Part shown: positions 12,296 to 24,149 of the stretch, piece by piece
How the letters are laid out: each line of letters starts with the position of its first letter
Numbering within the stretch: the stretch's first letter is position 1
Origin: Balaenoptera acutorostrata
Lineage: Eukaryota; Chordata; Mammalia; Artiodactyla; Balaenopteridae
Reading direction: 5' to 3'
Length of the DNA: 64,000 nt
Assembly: GCF_949987535.1 (NCBI RefSeq)
Contig: NC_080066.1
Span: 91,283,600-91,347,599 of the forward strand
Made by a program: the position numbers and the translations under genes
The notes under the pieces: generated by a model
What the model saw: the letters and a program-made list of their open reading frames with translations, nothing else
What the model was told of the DNA's origin: nothing
The model's database searches: none

Positions 12296-13554
12296 GAGAG
12301 AGGATCAAGATGATAGAGTAGGAAGATACTGAGCTCCCCTCCTGCCATGGACACACCCAAATTACAACAACTTACACGGAAATTATCTCTGAGAATGACC
12401 TTAAGATTAGCAGGGAAAGTTTTCCACAACTAAAGATATAAAGAAGGAGAAACCACAAGGCAGGTAGGAGGACTGGAAACACAGTCTAGTTGGAATGCAC
12501 ACCTCGAGCACAGTGACCCACAGCTGGAAAATATCGCAATTGCATAGGTCCTCCACACGGAGGGAAGGGTCTGAGCCCTGCATCAGGCTGCTCAGCCCAG
12601 AGATCCTGCACTGGGAAGAAAAGAACACAGCAGGTCTGGCTTTGAAAACCTGCAGGGCTTACTTTCAGGAAAGCTGGAGGCTAAAGAAAACCAAGACTTT
12701 GCTCTCATTGGGCACACACAAATCTCACACATTCTCAGTCCCTGTGCAGAGCCAGTAGTGTGAAAGACACCTGGGTCAGACCCATTTGCTAACTTGGAGA
12801 GCTTCTTGGAAAGGCAAGAGGCAGCTGGGACTCCCGCTAGGAACTGAGACATTGGTAAGCAACATTTTAGAGTCTTCTCTGTAACTGATTAGAATCAGGG
12901 GTCTGCCCCATCTACCACCATGCCCATAGCACTCCTGCACCCCAAGGCCTCACAACCAGACACACTGGGGGCTTACCCTGTCTGCCTGTGCACCTGGAGC
13001 ACCACACAGCCACCCATAATGGAGGGCTGCATTAGTTACCAGCACCTCCACAGTAATCACATACTGCAGGGCCTCACAGCCATTTAGGCCAGGGTCCAAC
13101 ACCACCTACCAGCTTGTCCACAGTAGTTGGCCTTGCCATAAGAGAAAGGTGTGTGGAGCCCACACAGGGGACACCCCTGGAGCATGTGGCTCTGCTGGCC
13201 AGAGGACAATGTGCTGCTGGGCCCTATCAGTCATCTCCTATATAAGGCCACTTCTCCGAGACCCGGGAATATAGCAACCTGAACCTAATGAATAGAAATG
13301 CACAGAGAATTAGGAAACATAAGGAAATAGAGGAATATGTTACAAGTGAAATAACAAGACATGACATCAGAAAAAGAACTAAATAAAACAGGGATAAGCA
13401 TTCTACCCGAAAAAAAAAAAGTGTTGACACTAATGATTATAAAGATGCTCACCCATGTCAGGAGAAGAATAGATGGACATAGTGAGAATTTCAACAAAGA
13501 GTAATAAAATGTCAGAAAGAACCAAACAGCTGAAAAATACAATAAATGATATTG

Positions 13555-13555
<1 letters not shown>

Positions 13556-13596
<41 letters not shown>
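13556..13596. repeat. (CA)n microsatellite
   Basis: About 20 uninterrupted AC dinucleotides inside the decayed ORF1 of the host L1. The CVCVC-type antisense frames that cross it are artefacts. Confidence 0.98.
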
Positions 13597-13602
<6 letters not shown>

Positions 13603-14139
13603 AGCAACATTATATTATATGATAGAGAAGAAGAGATCAGTGAAATGGGAAACAGAGTAGTGAAAATCACCCAAGCTGAATAGCACAAAGAAAAAAGAAT
13701 TAAGACTATAGGTAAAGGGACCTCTGAGATAACATCAAGAATATTCACATGAGCATTACAGGGGTCCCAGAAAGAGGAGACGAGAGAAAGGAGCAGAGAA
13801 CTTATTAGAGGATATAGTAACTGATAACTTTCCTAACCTGGGGAAGGAAACACACATCCAGGTCCAGGAAACACAGAGTCCCAAACAAGATGAAGACAAA
13901 CAGGTACACACCAAGACATATTATAAAGTGCCAAAAATTTAAGGTAAAGACGGATCATAGAAGCAGTGAAATAAAAGCATCTAGTTATGTTCAAGGTATT
14001 CCCATAAGACTGTCAGCTGACTTTTCAGCAGACTTTGCAGACTAGGAAGGAATGATAGGATATATTCAATGGGCTAAAAGGAAAAGCCTACAACGAGAAT
14101 ACTCTACCATCAAGATTACGATTCAGAATTGAAGGAGAG

Positions 14140-14423
14140 GGCCTCCCTGGTGGCGCGGTGGTTGAGACTCCACCTGCCAATGCAGGGGACATAGGTTCGA
14201 GCCCTGGTCTGGGAAGATCCCACATGCCGCGGAGCAACTACGCCCGTGAGCCACAACTACTTAGCCTGTGCTCTAGAGCCCACGACCCACAACTACTGAA
14301 GCCTGCACACCTAGAGTCCGTGCTCCGCAACAAGAGGAGCCACCGCAATGAGAAGCCCACACACAACAACAAAGACCCAACGCAGCCAAAAATAAATAAA
14401 TAAATAAATTTATGAAAAAAAAA
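14140..14423 (+). mobile_element. CHR-type SINE
   Basis: A tRNA-derived head (cctccctggtggcgcggtgg), a B-box-like ggttcgagccctgg, a ~200-base body and a taaataaata-rich tail. It is flanked by gaattgaaggagag (14126-14139) and gaactgaaggagag (14424-14437), a 14-bp target-site duplication with one change. It sits inside ORF1 of the host L1. Confidence 0.93.
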
Positions 14424-15214
14424 GAACTGAAGGAGAGATCAAGAGTTTCCCAGACTAGCAAAAGCTAAAAGAGTTCATCACTAAGAAAGCAGCCTTATAA
14501 GCAATGTTGCAAGAATTTACTTAAGCTTAAAAGAAGTCTCACTAATTATTGATAGTAACCAGAAAACAAACAAAAGTAAAAATCTCACTGCAAAATGTAT
14601 ACATAGAGTAAGGGTAGTAGATCAAACACTTATTAAGCTTCTGTAAATAATAAAAGACAATAGTAGTATGTTTTTTTTAAACAGAGAGGAACCAAATAAA
14701 TCAGAAATGAAAGAGATGAAGTTACAACAGACACCACAGAAATACAAAGTATCCTAAGAGATTACGACAAACAATTATACACCAACAAATGGGACAACCT
14801 AGAAGTGGATAAATTCCTAAAAACATAAATCTTCCAAGACTGAGTTTGCAATAAATAAATCTAAACAGATCAATTACTAGCAATGAAATCAATCAATAAT
14901 CAAAAAACTCCCCATAAATAAATGTCCAGGACCAGGTGGCTTTACTAATAAATTCTACCAAACATTTAAAGGACAGTTAACATCTATCCTTCTCAAGCTA
15001 TTCCAAACAATTGATGAAGGAGTGCTTCCAAACTTATTTTCTGAGGCTAGCATCACCCATATATGAAAACCAGATAAATACACTACCAAAAAAGGTAAAT
15101 TACAGGCCAATATCCCTGGTGAACATAGATGCAAAAAACCTCAACAAAATACTGGTAAACTGAATTCAACAATACACTAAAAGAACCATACACCATGATC
15201 AAATGGATCATCTC

Positions 15215-15538
15215 GGGCTTCCCTGGTGGCGCAGTGGTTGAGAATCTGCCTGCTAATGCAGGGGACACGGGTTCGAGCCCTGGTCTGGGAAGATCCCACA
15301 TGCCGCAGAGCGGCTGGGCCCGTGAGCCACAATTACTGAGCCTGCGTGTCTGGAGCCTGCGCTCCGCAACAAGAGGGGCCGCGATGGTGAGAGGCCCGCG
15401 CACCGTGATGAAGAGTGGCCCCCACTTGCCACAACTAGAGAAAGCCCTAGCACAGAAACGAAGACCCAACATAGCAATCAATCAATCAATCAATTAATCA
15501 ATAAAAAAAATCTTTAAAAAAAAAAAAAAAAAAAAGAA
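15215..15538 (+). mobile_element. CHR-type SINE, full length
   Basis: Head ggcttccctggtggcgcagt, a B-box-like region, a body with gaggcccgcgcacc and a long A-rich tail. A perfect 14-bp target-site duplication, aaatggatcatctc, lies at 15201-15214 and 15540-15553. It interrupts the reverse-transcriptase region of the host L1. Confidence 0.95.
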
Positions 15539-15622
15539 CAAATGGATCATCTCAGCAATGCAGGAATGACTCAGTCTATGCAGATCAATTAAGTGACACA
15601 CCAGATTACCAGAACAAAGGAT

Positions 15623-15636
15623 AAAATCATATGATC
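15623..15636. repeat. Target-site duplication, left copy, of L1-2
   Basis: aaaatcatatgatc is repeated at 22661-22674 just after the A tail of L1-2. The host L1 reading continues across the gap when L1-2 is removed. Confidence 0.88.
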
Positions 15637-17520
15637 GACTTCAGGAGAGAAGATGGCGGAAGAGTAAGACGCGGAGATCACCTTCCTTCCCACAGATAGA
15701 GTAGAAATACAGCTACACGTGGAACTGCTCCTACAGAACACCCACTGAACGCTGGCAGAAAAGGTCAGACCTCCCAAAAGGCAAGAAACTCCCCCCGTAC
15801 TTGGGTAGGGCAAAAGAAAAAAGAAATAACAGAGACAAAGGAATAGGGACGGGACCTACACCAGTGGGAGGGAGCCTTGAAGGAGGAAAGGTTTCTACGC
15901 ACTAGGAAGCCCCTTCGCGGGCAGAGACTGTGGGTGGCAGAGAGGGGGAGCTTCGGAGCCCGGAGGAGAGCGCAGCCACAGGGGTGCGGAGGGCAAAGCG
16001 GAGAGATTCCCGCACAGAGGATCGGCGCCGAGCAGCACTCACCAGCCCGAGAGGCTTGTCTGCTTACCCGCCGGGGCGGGCGGGGCTGGGAGCTGAGGCT
16101 CGCGCTTCCATCAGATCGCAGGGAGAGGACTGGGGTTGGCGGCGTGAACACACCCTAAAGGGGTTAGTGCACAACAGCTAGCCCGGAGGGAGTCCGGGAA
16201 AAAGTCTGCAGCTGCCGAAGAAGCAAGAGTCTTTTTCTTGCCTCTTTGTTTCACGGCGCGCAAGGAGAGGGGATTCAGAGCACCACCTAAACGAACTCCA
16301 GAGACGGGCGCGAGCCGCGGCTATCAGCGTGGACCCCAGAGACGGGCATGAGACGCTACGGCTGCTGCTGCCGCCACCAAAAAGCCTGTGTGCGAGCACA
16401 GGTCACTATCCACACCTCCCCTCCTGGGAGCCTGTGCAGCCCGCCACTGCCAGGGTCCTGTGATCCGGGGACAACTTTCCCAGGAGAACGCATGGCGTGC
16501 CTCAGTCTGGTGCAATGACACGCTGGCCTCTGCCGCCGCAGGCTCAACCCGCCTCCTCCGTACCCCTCCCTCCCCACGGCCTGAGCGAGCCAGAACCCCC
16601 AAAGCAGCTGCTCCTTTAACCCCGTTCTGTCTGGGTGGGGAAGAGACGCCCTCAGGCGACCTACACGCAGAGGCGGGTCCAAATCCAAAGCTGAACCCTG
16701 GGAGCTGTGCGAACAAAGAAGAGAAAGGGAAATCTCTCCCAGCAGCCTCAGAAGCAGCGGATTGAAACTCCACAAACAACTTGATGTGCCTGCATCTGTT
16801 GAATACCTGAATAGACAACGAATCATCCCAAATTCAGGAGTTAGACTTTGGGAGCAGGATATATTAATTTTTTCCCTTTTCCTTTTTTTGTGAGTGTATA
16901 TGTATATGCTTCTGGGTGAGATTTTGTCTGTATAGCTTTGCTTTATAATAGCTTTATTTTACTTCACTATATTATAGCCTCTTTCTTTCTTTCTTTATAT
17001 TTTTTCTCCCTTTTACTCTGAGCCGTGTGGATAAAAGGTTCTTGGTGCTCCAGCCAGGCATCAGGGCCATCCCTCTGAGGTTGGAGAGCCAACTTCAGGA
17101 CACTGGTCCACAAGAGACCTCCCAGCTCCACGTAATACCAAACGGCAAAAATCTCTCAGAGATCTCCATCTCAACATCAAGACCCAGCTTCACTCAATGA
17201 CCAGCAAGCTACAGCGCTGGACACCCTATGTCAAACAACTAGCAAGACAGGAACACAGCCCCATCCATTAACAGAGAGGTTGCCTAAAATCATAATAAGG
17301 CCACAGACACCCCAAAATACACCACCAGACGTGGACGTGCCCACCAGAAAGACAAGATCAAGCCTCATGCACCAGAACTCAGGCACTAGTTCCCTCCACC
17401 AGGAAGCCTACACAACCCACTGAACCAACCTTAGCCACTGGGGACAGATACCAAAAACAACGGGAACTACGAACCTGCAGCCTGTGAAAAGGAGACCCCA
17501 AACACAGTAAGATAAGCAAA

Positions 17521-18414
17521 ATGAGATGACAGGAAAACACACAGCAGATGAAGGAGCAGGGTCAAAACACACCAGACCTAACAAATGAAAAGGAAATAGG
17601 TAGTCTACCTGAAAAAGAATTCAGAATAATGATAGTAAGGATGATCCAAAATCTTGGAAATAGAATAGACAAAATGCAAGAAACATTTAACAAGGACGTA
17701 GAAGAACTAAAGAGGAACCAAGCAATGATGAAAAACACAATAAATGAAATTAAAAATACTCTAGATGGGATCAATAGCAGAATAACTGAGGCAGAAGAAA
17801 GGATAAGTGACCTGGAAGATAAAATGGTGGAAATAACTACTGCAGAGCAGGATAAAGAAAAAAGAATGAAAAGAACTGAGGACAGTCTCAGAGACCTCTG
17901 CGACAACATTAAATGCACCAACATTCGAATTATAGGGGTCCCAGAAGAAGAAGAGAAAAAGAAAGGGACTGAGAAAATATTTGAAGAGATTATAGTTGAA
18001 AACTTCCCTAATATGGGAAAGGAAATAGTTAATCAAGTCCTGGAAGCACAGAGAGTTGCATACAGGATAAATCCAAGGACAAACATGCCAAGACACATAT
18101 TAATCAAACTGTCAAAAATTAAATATAAATAAAACATATTAAAAGCAGCAAGGGAAAAACAACAAATAACACACAAGGGAATCCCCATAACGTTAATATC
18201 TGATCTTTCAGCAGAAACTCTGCAAGACAGAAGGGAGTGGCAGGATATACTTAAAGTGATGAAGGAGAAAAACCTACAGCCAAGATTACTCTACCCAGCA
18301 AGGATCTCATTCAGATGTGATGGAGAAGTTAAAACCTTTACAGACAAGCAAGAGCTGAGAGAGTTCAGCACCACCAAACCAGCTTTACAACAAATGCTAA
18401 AGGAACTTCTCTAG
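17521..18414 (+). pseudogene. L1 ORF1, disabled copy in L1-2
   Basis: The same 894-base span as the intact ORF1 of L1-1. Codon 3 is TGA where L1-1 has CGA, a typical CpG-decay change, and a second stop (AAGGAA read as AAATAA) falls at 18130-18132. An ATG at 17548 could open a 194-codon product holding the coiled coil and most of the RRM but lacking the C-terminal domain. Confidence 0.9.
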
Positions 18415-18472
18415 GCAAGAAACACAAGAGAAGGAAAACACCTACGATAACAAACCCAAAACATTTAAGAAA

Positions 18473-21400
18473 ATGGGAATAGGAACATACATATTGATAA
18501 TTACCTTGAATGTAAATGGATTAAATGCTCCCACCAAAAGACACAGGCTGGCTGAATGGATACAAAAACAAGACCCATATATATGCTGTCTACAAGAGAC
18601 CCACTTCAGACCTAGAGACACATACAGACTGAAAATGAGGGGATGGAAAAAGATATTCCATGCAAATGGAAATCAAAAGAAAGCTGGAGTAGCAATTCTC
18701 ATATCAGCCAAAATAGACTTTAAAATAAAGACTATTACAGGAGACAAAGAAGGACACTATATAATGATCAAGGGATCGATCCAAGAGGAAGGTATAACAA
18801 TTGTAAATATTTATGCACCCAACATAGGAGCACCTCAATACATAAGGCAAATACTAACAGCCATAAAAGGGGAAATCGACAGCAACACAATCATAGTAGG
18901 GGACTTTAACACCCCACTTTCACCAATGGACAGATCATCCAAAATGAAAATAAATAAGGAAACGCAAGCTTTAAATGATACATTGAACAAGATGGACTTA
19001 ATTGATATTTATAGGACATTCCACCCCAAAACAACAGAATACACATTTTTCTCAAGTGCTCATGGAACATTCTCCAGGATAGATCATATCTTGGGTCACA
19101 AATCAAGCCTTGGTAAATTTAAGAAAATTGAAATCGTATCAAGTATCTTTTCCAACCACAACGCTATGAGACTAGATATCAATTACAGGAAAAGATCTGT
19201 AAAAAAATACAAACACATGGAGGCTACACAATACACTACTTAATAATGAAGTGATCACTGAAGAAATCAAAGGGGAAATCAAAAATACCTAGAAACAAAT
19301 GACAATGGAGACACCACGACCCAAAACCTATGGGATGCAGCAAAAGCAGTGCTAAGAGGGAAGTTTATAGCAATACAAGCCTACCTCAAGAAACAGGAAA
19401 CATCTCGAATAAACAACCTAACCTTGCACCTAAAGCAATTAGAGAAAGAAGAACAAAAAAACCCCAAAGCTAGCAGAAGGAAAGAAATCATAATGATCAG
19501 GTCAGAAATAAATGAAAAAGAAATGAAGGAAACAATAGCAAAAATCAATGAAACTAAAAGCTGGTTCTTTGAGAAGATAAACAAAATTGATAAACCATTA
19601 GCCAGACTCATCAAGAGAAAAAGGGAGAAGACTCAAATCAATAGAATTAGAAATGAAAAAGGAGAAGTAACCACTGCTACTGCAGAAATACAAAAGATCA
19701 TGAGAGATTACTACAAGCAACTCTATGCCAATAAAATGGACAACCTGGAAGAAATGGACAGATTCTTAGAAATGCACAACCTGCCGAGACTGAACCAGGA
19801 AGAAATAGAAAATATGAACAGACCAATCACAAGCACTGAAATTGAAACTGTGATTAAAAACCTTCCAACAAACAAAAGCCCAGGACCAGATGGCTTCACA
19901 GGTGAATTCTATCAAACATTTAGAGAAGAGCTAACACCTATTCTTCTCAAACTCTTCCAATATATTGCAGAGGGAGGAACACTCCCAAACTCATTCTACG
20001 AGGCCACCATCACCCTGATACCAAAACTAGACAAAGATATCACAAAGAAAGAAAACTACAGGCCAATATCGCTGATGAACATAGATGCAAAAATCCTCAA
20101 CAAAATACTAGCAAACAGAATCCAACAGCACATTAAAAGGATCATCACCATGATCAAGTGGGGTTTATCCCAGGAATGCAAGGATTCTTCAATATACGCA
20201 AATCAATCAATGTGATACACCATATTAACAAATTGAAGGAGAAAAACCATATGATCATCTCAATAGATGCAGAGAAAGCTTTCGACAAAATTCAACACCC
20301 ATTTATGATAAAAGCCCTTCAGAAAGTAGGCATAGAGGGAACTTTCCTCAACATAATAAAGGCCATATATGACAAACCCACAGCCAACATTGTCCTCAAT
20401 GGTGAAAAACTGAAACCATTTCCACTAAGATCAGGAACAAGACAAGGTTGCCCACTCTCACTACTTTTATTCAACATAGTTTTGGAAGTGTTAGCCACAG
20501 CAATCAGAGAAGAAAAAGAAATAAAAGGAATCCAAATTGGAAAAGAAAAAGTAAAGCTGTCACTGTTTGCAGATGACATGATACTATATGTAGAGAATCC
20601 TAAAGATGCTACCAGAAAACTCCTAGAGCTAATCAATGAATTTGGTAAAGTAGCAGGATACAAAATTAATGCACAGAAATCTCTTGCATTTCTATACACT
20701 AATGACGAAAAATCTGAAAGTGAAATTAAGAAAACACTCCCGTTTACCATTGCAACAAAAAGAATTAAATATCTAGGAATAAACCTACCTAAGGAGACAA
20801 AAGACCAGTATGCAGAAAATTATAAGACACTGATGAAAGAAATTAAAGATGTTACAAATAGATGGAGAGATATACCATGTTCTTGGATTGGAAGAATCAG
20901 CATTCTGAAAATGACTCTACTACCCAAAGCAATCTACAGATTCAATGCAATCCCTATCAAACTACCACTGGCATTTTTCACAGAACTAGAACAAAAAATT
21001 TCACAGTTTGTATGGAAACACAAAAGACCCTCAATAGCCAAAGCAATCTTGAGAACGAAAAATGGAGCTGGGGGAATCAGACTCCCTGACTTCAGACTAT
21101 ATTTCAAAGCTACAGTAATCAAGACAGTTTGGTACTGGCACAAAAAAGAAATATAGATCAATGGAACGGGATAGAAAGCCCAGAGATAAACCCACACACA
21201 TATGGTCACCTTATCTTTGATAAAGGAGGCAAGCATATATAGTGGAGAAAAGACAGCCTCTTCAATAAGTGGTGCTGGGAAAATTGGACAGATACATGTA
21301 TAAGTATGAAATTACAACACTCCCTGACACCATGCACAAAAATAAACTCAAAATGTATTAAAGTCCTAAGTGTAAGGGCAGACACTATCAAACTCTTAGA

Positions 21401-22289
21401 GGAAAACATAGGCAGAACACTCTATGACATACATCACAGCAAGATTCTTTTTGACCCAGCTCCTAGAGAAATGGAAATAAGAACACAAATAAACAAATGG
21501 GACCTAATGAAACTTAAAAGCTCTTTCACAGCAAAGGAAACCATAAACAAGACCAAAAGACAACCCTCAGAATGGGAGAAAATATTTGCAAATGAAGCAA
21601 AAGACAAAGGATTAATCTCTAAGATTTACAAGCAGCTCATGCAGCTCAATAACAAAAAAATGAACAACCCAATCCAAAAATGGGCAGAAGACCTAAATAG
21701 ACATTTCTCCAAAGAAGATATACAGATTGCCAACAGACACATGAAAGAATGCTCAACATCATTAATCATTAGAGAAATGCAAATCAAAACTACAATGAGA
21801 TATCATCTCACACCGGTCAGAATGGCCATCATCAAAAAATCTAGAAACAATAAATGCTGCAGAGGGTGTGGAGGAAAGGGAACACTCTTGCACTGTTGGT
21901 GGGAATGTAAATTGATACAGCCACTATGGAGAACAGTATGGAGGTTCCTTAAAAAACTACAAATAGAAGTACTATACGATCCAGCAATCCCACTGCTGGG
22001 CATATACCCTGAGAAAACCATAGTTCAAAAAGAGTCATGTACCAAAATGTTCATTGCAGCTCTATTTACAATAGCCAGGACATGGAAGCAACCTAAATGT
22101 CCATCGACAGATGAATGGATAAAGAAGATGTGGCACATATATACAATGGAATATTACTCAGCCATAAAAAGAAATGAAATGGAGGTATTTGTAATGAGGT
22201 GGATGGAGTTAGAGTCTGTCATACAGAGTGAAGTAAGTCAGAAAGAGAAAAACAAATACAGTATGCTAACACATATATATGGAATCTAA
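18473..22289 (+). pseudogene. L1 ORF2, disabled copy in L1-2
   Basis: Endonuclease text is open from 18473 to 19243. One extra A in the run near 19203 breaks the frame, and a lost A near 19286 restores it. The frame then runs 19349-20215 and changes near 20147 (atcatcaccatg where L1-1 has atcatacaccatg). The catalytic FADD is present in the frame at 20158-21156. A further indel near 21147 leads to the last frame, 21306-22289, with the cysteine motif. The small indels, mostly in homopolymers, look like neutral decay. Confidence 0.9.
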
Positions 22290-22660
22290 GGGGGAAAAAA
22301 GGCCATGAAGAACCTAGGGGCAAGACAGGAATAAAGACACAGACCTACTAGAGAATGGACTTGAGGATATAGGGAGGGGGAGGGGTGAGATGTGACAGGG
22401 TGAGAGAGTGTCATGGACATATATACACTACCAAAAGTAAAATAGATAGCTAGTGGGAAGCAGCCGCATAGCACTGGGAGATCAGCTCAGTGCTTTGTGA
22501 CCACCTAGAGGGGTGGGATGGGGAGGGTGGGAGGGAGGAAGATGCAAGAGGGAAGAGATATGGGAACATATGTATATGTGTAACTGATTCACTTTGTTAT
22601 AAAGGAGAAACTAACACACCATTGTAAAGCAATTATACTTCAATAAAGATGTTTTTAAAA

Positions 22661-23170
22661 AAAATCATATGATCATCTTCATATCTCCAGCAAAGGATAT
22701 GGCAAAATTCAACATTTCTTTTCATAATAAAGGACAGGGACTTCTGTGGCAGTCCAGTGGTTGGGAATTCACGATTCCACTGCAGGTGGTGTGGGTTCAA
22801 TCCCTGGTCAGGGAACTAGGGACCCCATGCTGTGCGGTGCGGCCTGAATGAATGAATGAATGAATAAATAAATATAAAGGGCATATATGACAAAAGCAGA
22901 CTTAACATCATACTTAATGGTGAAAAGCTGAAAGCATCTCCTCTAAGAACAGGAACGAGACAAGGATGCCTACTCTCACCACTTTTATTCAACACAGGAT
23001 TAATAGTTCTAGCCACAGCTGAATACAAAAATAAAAATACAAAATAGGATCTAACTTGTGAAGGAAGTAAAACTGTCACTCTTTGCAGATGACATGATAA
23101 TATGTAGAGAAAACCCTAAAGATCTCACCAACAAATTATTAGCATAAATAAACTCAGTAAATTTGGAGTA
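22661..23170 (+). mobile_element. Host L1, segment 2 (ORF2 reverse transcriptase)
   Basis: Continues the host L1 directly after the L1-2 target-site duplication. It holds the [12 protein letters not shown] block at about 22955 and the catalytic region around 23080. It is interrupted by a short SINE at 22737-22872 and then by the minus-strand L1 at about 23171; the reading resumes at 32201. Confidence 0.8.
22737..22872 (+). mobile_element. Short tRNA-derived SINE
   Basis: Begins gggacttctgtggcagtcca, has the B-box-like gggttcaatccctggtca and ends in a (gaat)n/(aaat)n tail. About 135 bases and older looking than the long CHR SINEs. Weak flanking repeats (ataaagg) are visible. Confidence 0.8.
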
Positions 23171-24138
23171 TACACAATATTTTCTTTTTTTTTTAAATTA
23201 ACTTGTTTGGAGTATAGTTGCTTTACAATGTTGTGTTAGTTTCTACTATACAGCAAAGTGAAGCACCTATACGTATACATATATCCCCTTTTTTTGGATT
23301 TCCTTCCCATTTAGGTCACCACAGAGCACTGAGTAGAGTTCCCTGTGCTATACAGTAGGTTCTCAGTAGTTATCTATTTTATACATTGTATCAATAGTGT
23401 TTATTTGTCAATCCCAATCTCCCAATTTCTCCCATCCCCCATTTTCCCCCGTTGGTGTCCATACGTTTGTTCTCTACATCTGTGTCTCTATTTCTGTTTT
23501 GCAAATTAGATCTATACCATTCTTCTAGATTCCACATATATTTGTTGATATACAATATTTGTTTTTCTCTTTCTGACTTACTTCACTCTGTATGACTCTC
23601 TCTAGGTCCATCTATGTCTCTACAAATAACCCAATTTCGTTCCTTTTTATAGTTAAGTAATACTCCATTGTATATATGTACCACATCTTCTTTATCCATT
23701 ACTCTGTTGATGGACATTTAGGTTGCTTCCATATCCTGGCTACTGTAAATAGTGTCACAGTGAATATTGGGGTGCATATGTCTTTTGGAATTATGGTTTT
23801 CTCTGGATATATGCCCAGTAGTGGGATTGCTGTATCATAATGTAGCTCTATTCTTAGTTTTTTAAGGAAACTCCATACTGTTCTCCATAGTGGCTGTATC
23901 AATTTACATTCCCACCAACAGTGCAAGAGTGTTCCCTTTCCTCCACACCCTCTCCAGCATTTATTGTTTGTAGATTTGTTGATGATGGCCATTCTGACCG
24001 GTGTGAGGTGATACCTCATTGTAGTTTTGATTTGCATTTCCCTAATAATTAATGGTGTTGAGCATCTTTCCATGTGCCTGTTGGTCATCTGTATGTCTTC
24101 TTTGGAAAAATGCTTATTTAGGTCTTCCACCCATTTTT
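23171..24138 (-). mobile_element. Minus-strand L1, 3' portion, left of the retrocopy
   Basis: Reads as an L1 3' end on the minus strand: A-rich tail (T run at 23179-23195), 3' UTR, then the ORF2 C-terminus including the frame 23699-24130 with [18 protein letters not shown]. It stops at the retrocopy's duplicated target site, and the same L1 continues at 32003-32200, so the retrocopy split it. The outer 5' end is truncated at about 32200. Confidence 0.9.
24126..24138. repeat. Target-site duplication of the chimeric retrocopy, left copy
   Basis: tccacccattttt, identical to 31990-32002. On the minus (sense) strand it reads aaaaatgggtgga, beginning with A residues as expected for L1 endonuclease nicking. 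Confidence 0.9.
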
Positions 24139-24149
24139 TTTGTTTGTTT

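Larger units (their letters stand above)
12296..15636 (+). mobile_element. Old full-length L1 (host L1), segment 1: 5' UTR, ORF1 and start of ORF2 RT
   Basis: Begins with an L1-type 5' end (gaggatcaagatgatagagt at about 12300), a GC-richer 5' UTR (12480-13260), decayed ORF1 (about 13330-14500, with a CA repeat grown inside it) and then reverse-transcriptase-region ORF2 from about 14680. The endonuclease half of ORF2 is missing, so there is an internal deletion near 14670. Two SINEs interrupt it. The sequence resumes after L1-2 at 22661 and again at 32201, so this is one element spread over ~22 kb. Confidence 0.75.
15637..22660 (+). mobile_element. Full-length LINE-1 (L1-2)
   Basis: A 7.0-kb copy with the same architecture as L1-1: a YY1-type aagatggcgg at 15650-15659, a GC-rich 5' UTR, ORF1, ORF2, a G-rich 3' UTR, AATAAA at 22642-22647 and an A tail. 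It is very similar to L1-1 throughout but has several disabling changes in both frames. It is inserted into the reverse-transcriptase region of the older host L1. Confidence 0.95.

Noticed and set aside
13285..13596. Antisense frames encoding CVCVCVCV
   Set aside because: Translation of a CA microsatellite.
14140..14423. Possible tRNA gene because of the promoter boxes
   Set aside because: The boxes belong to the tRNA-derived head of a CHR SINE; no cloverleaf is preserved and an A tail and duplications are present.
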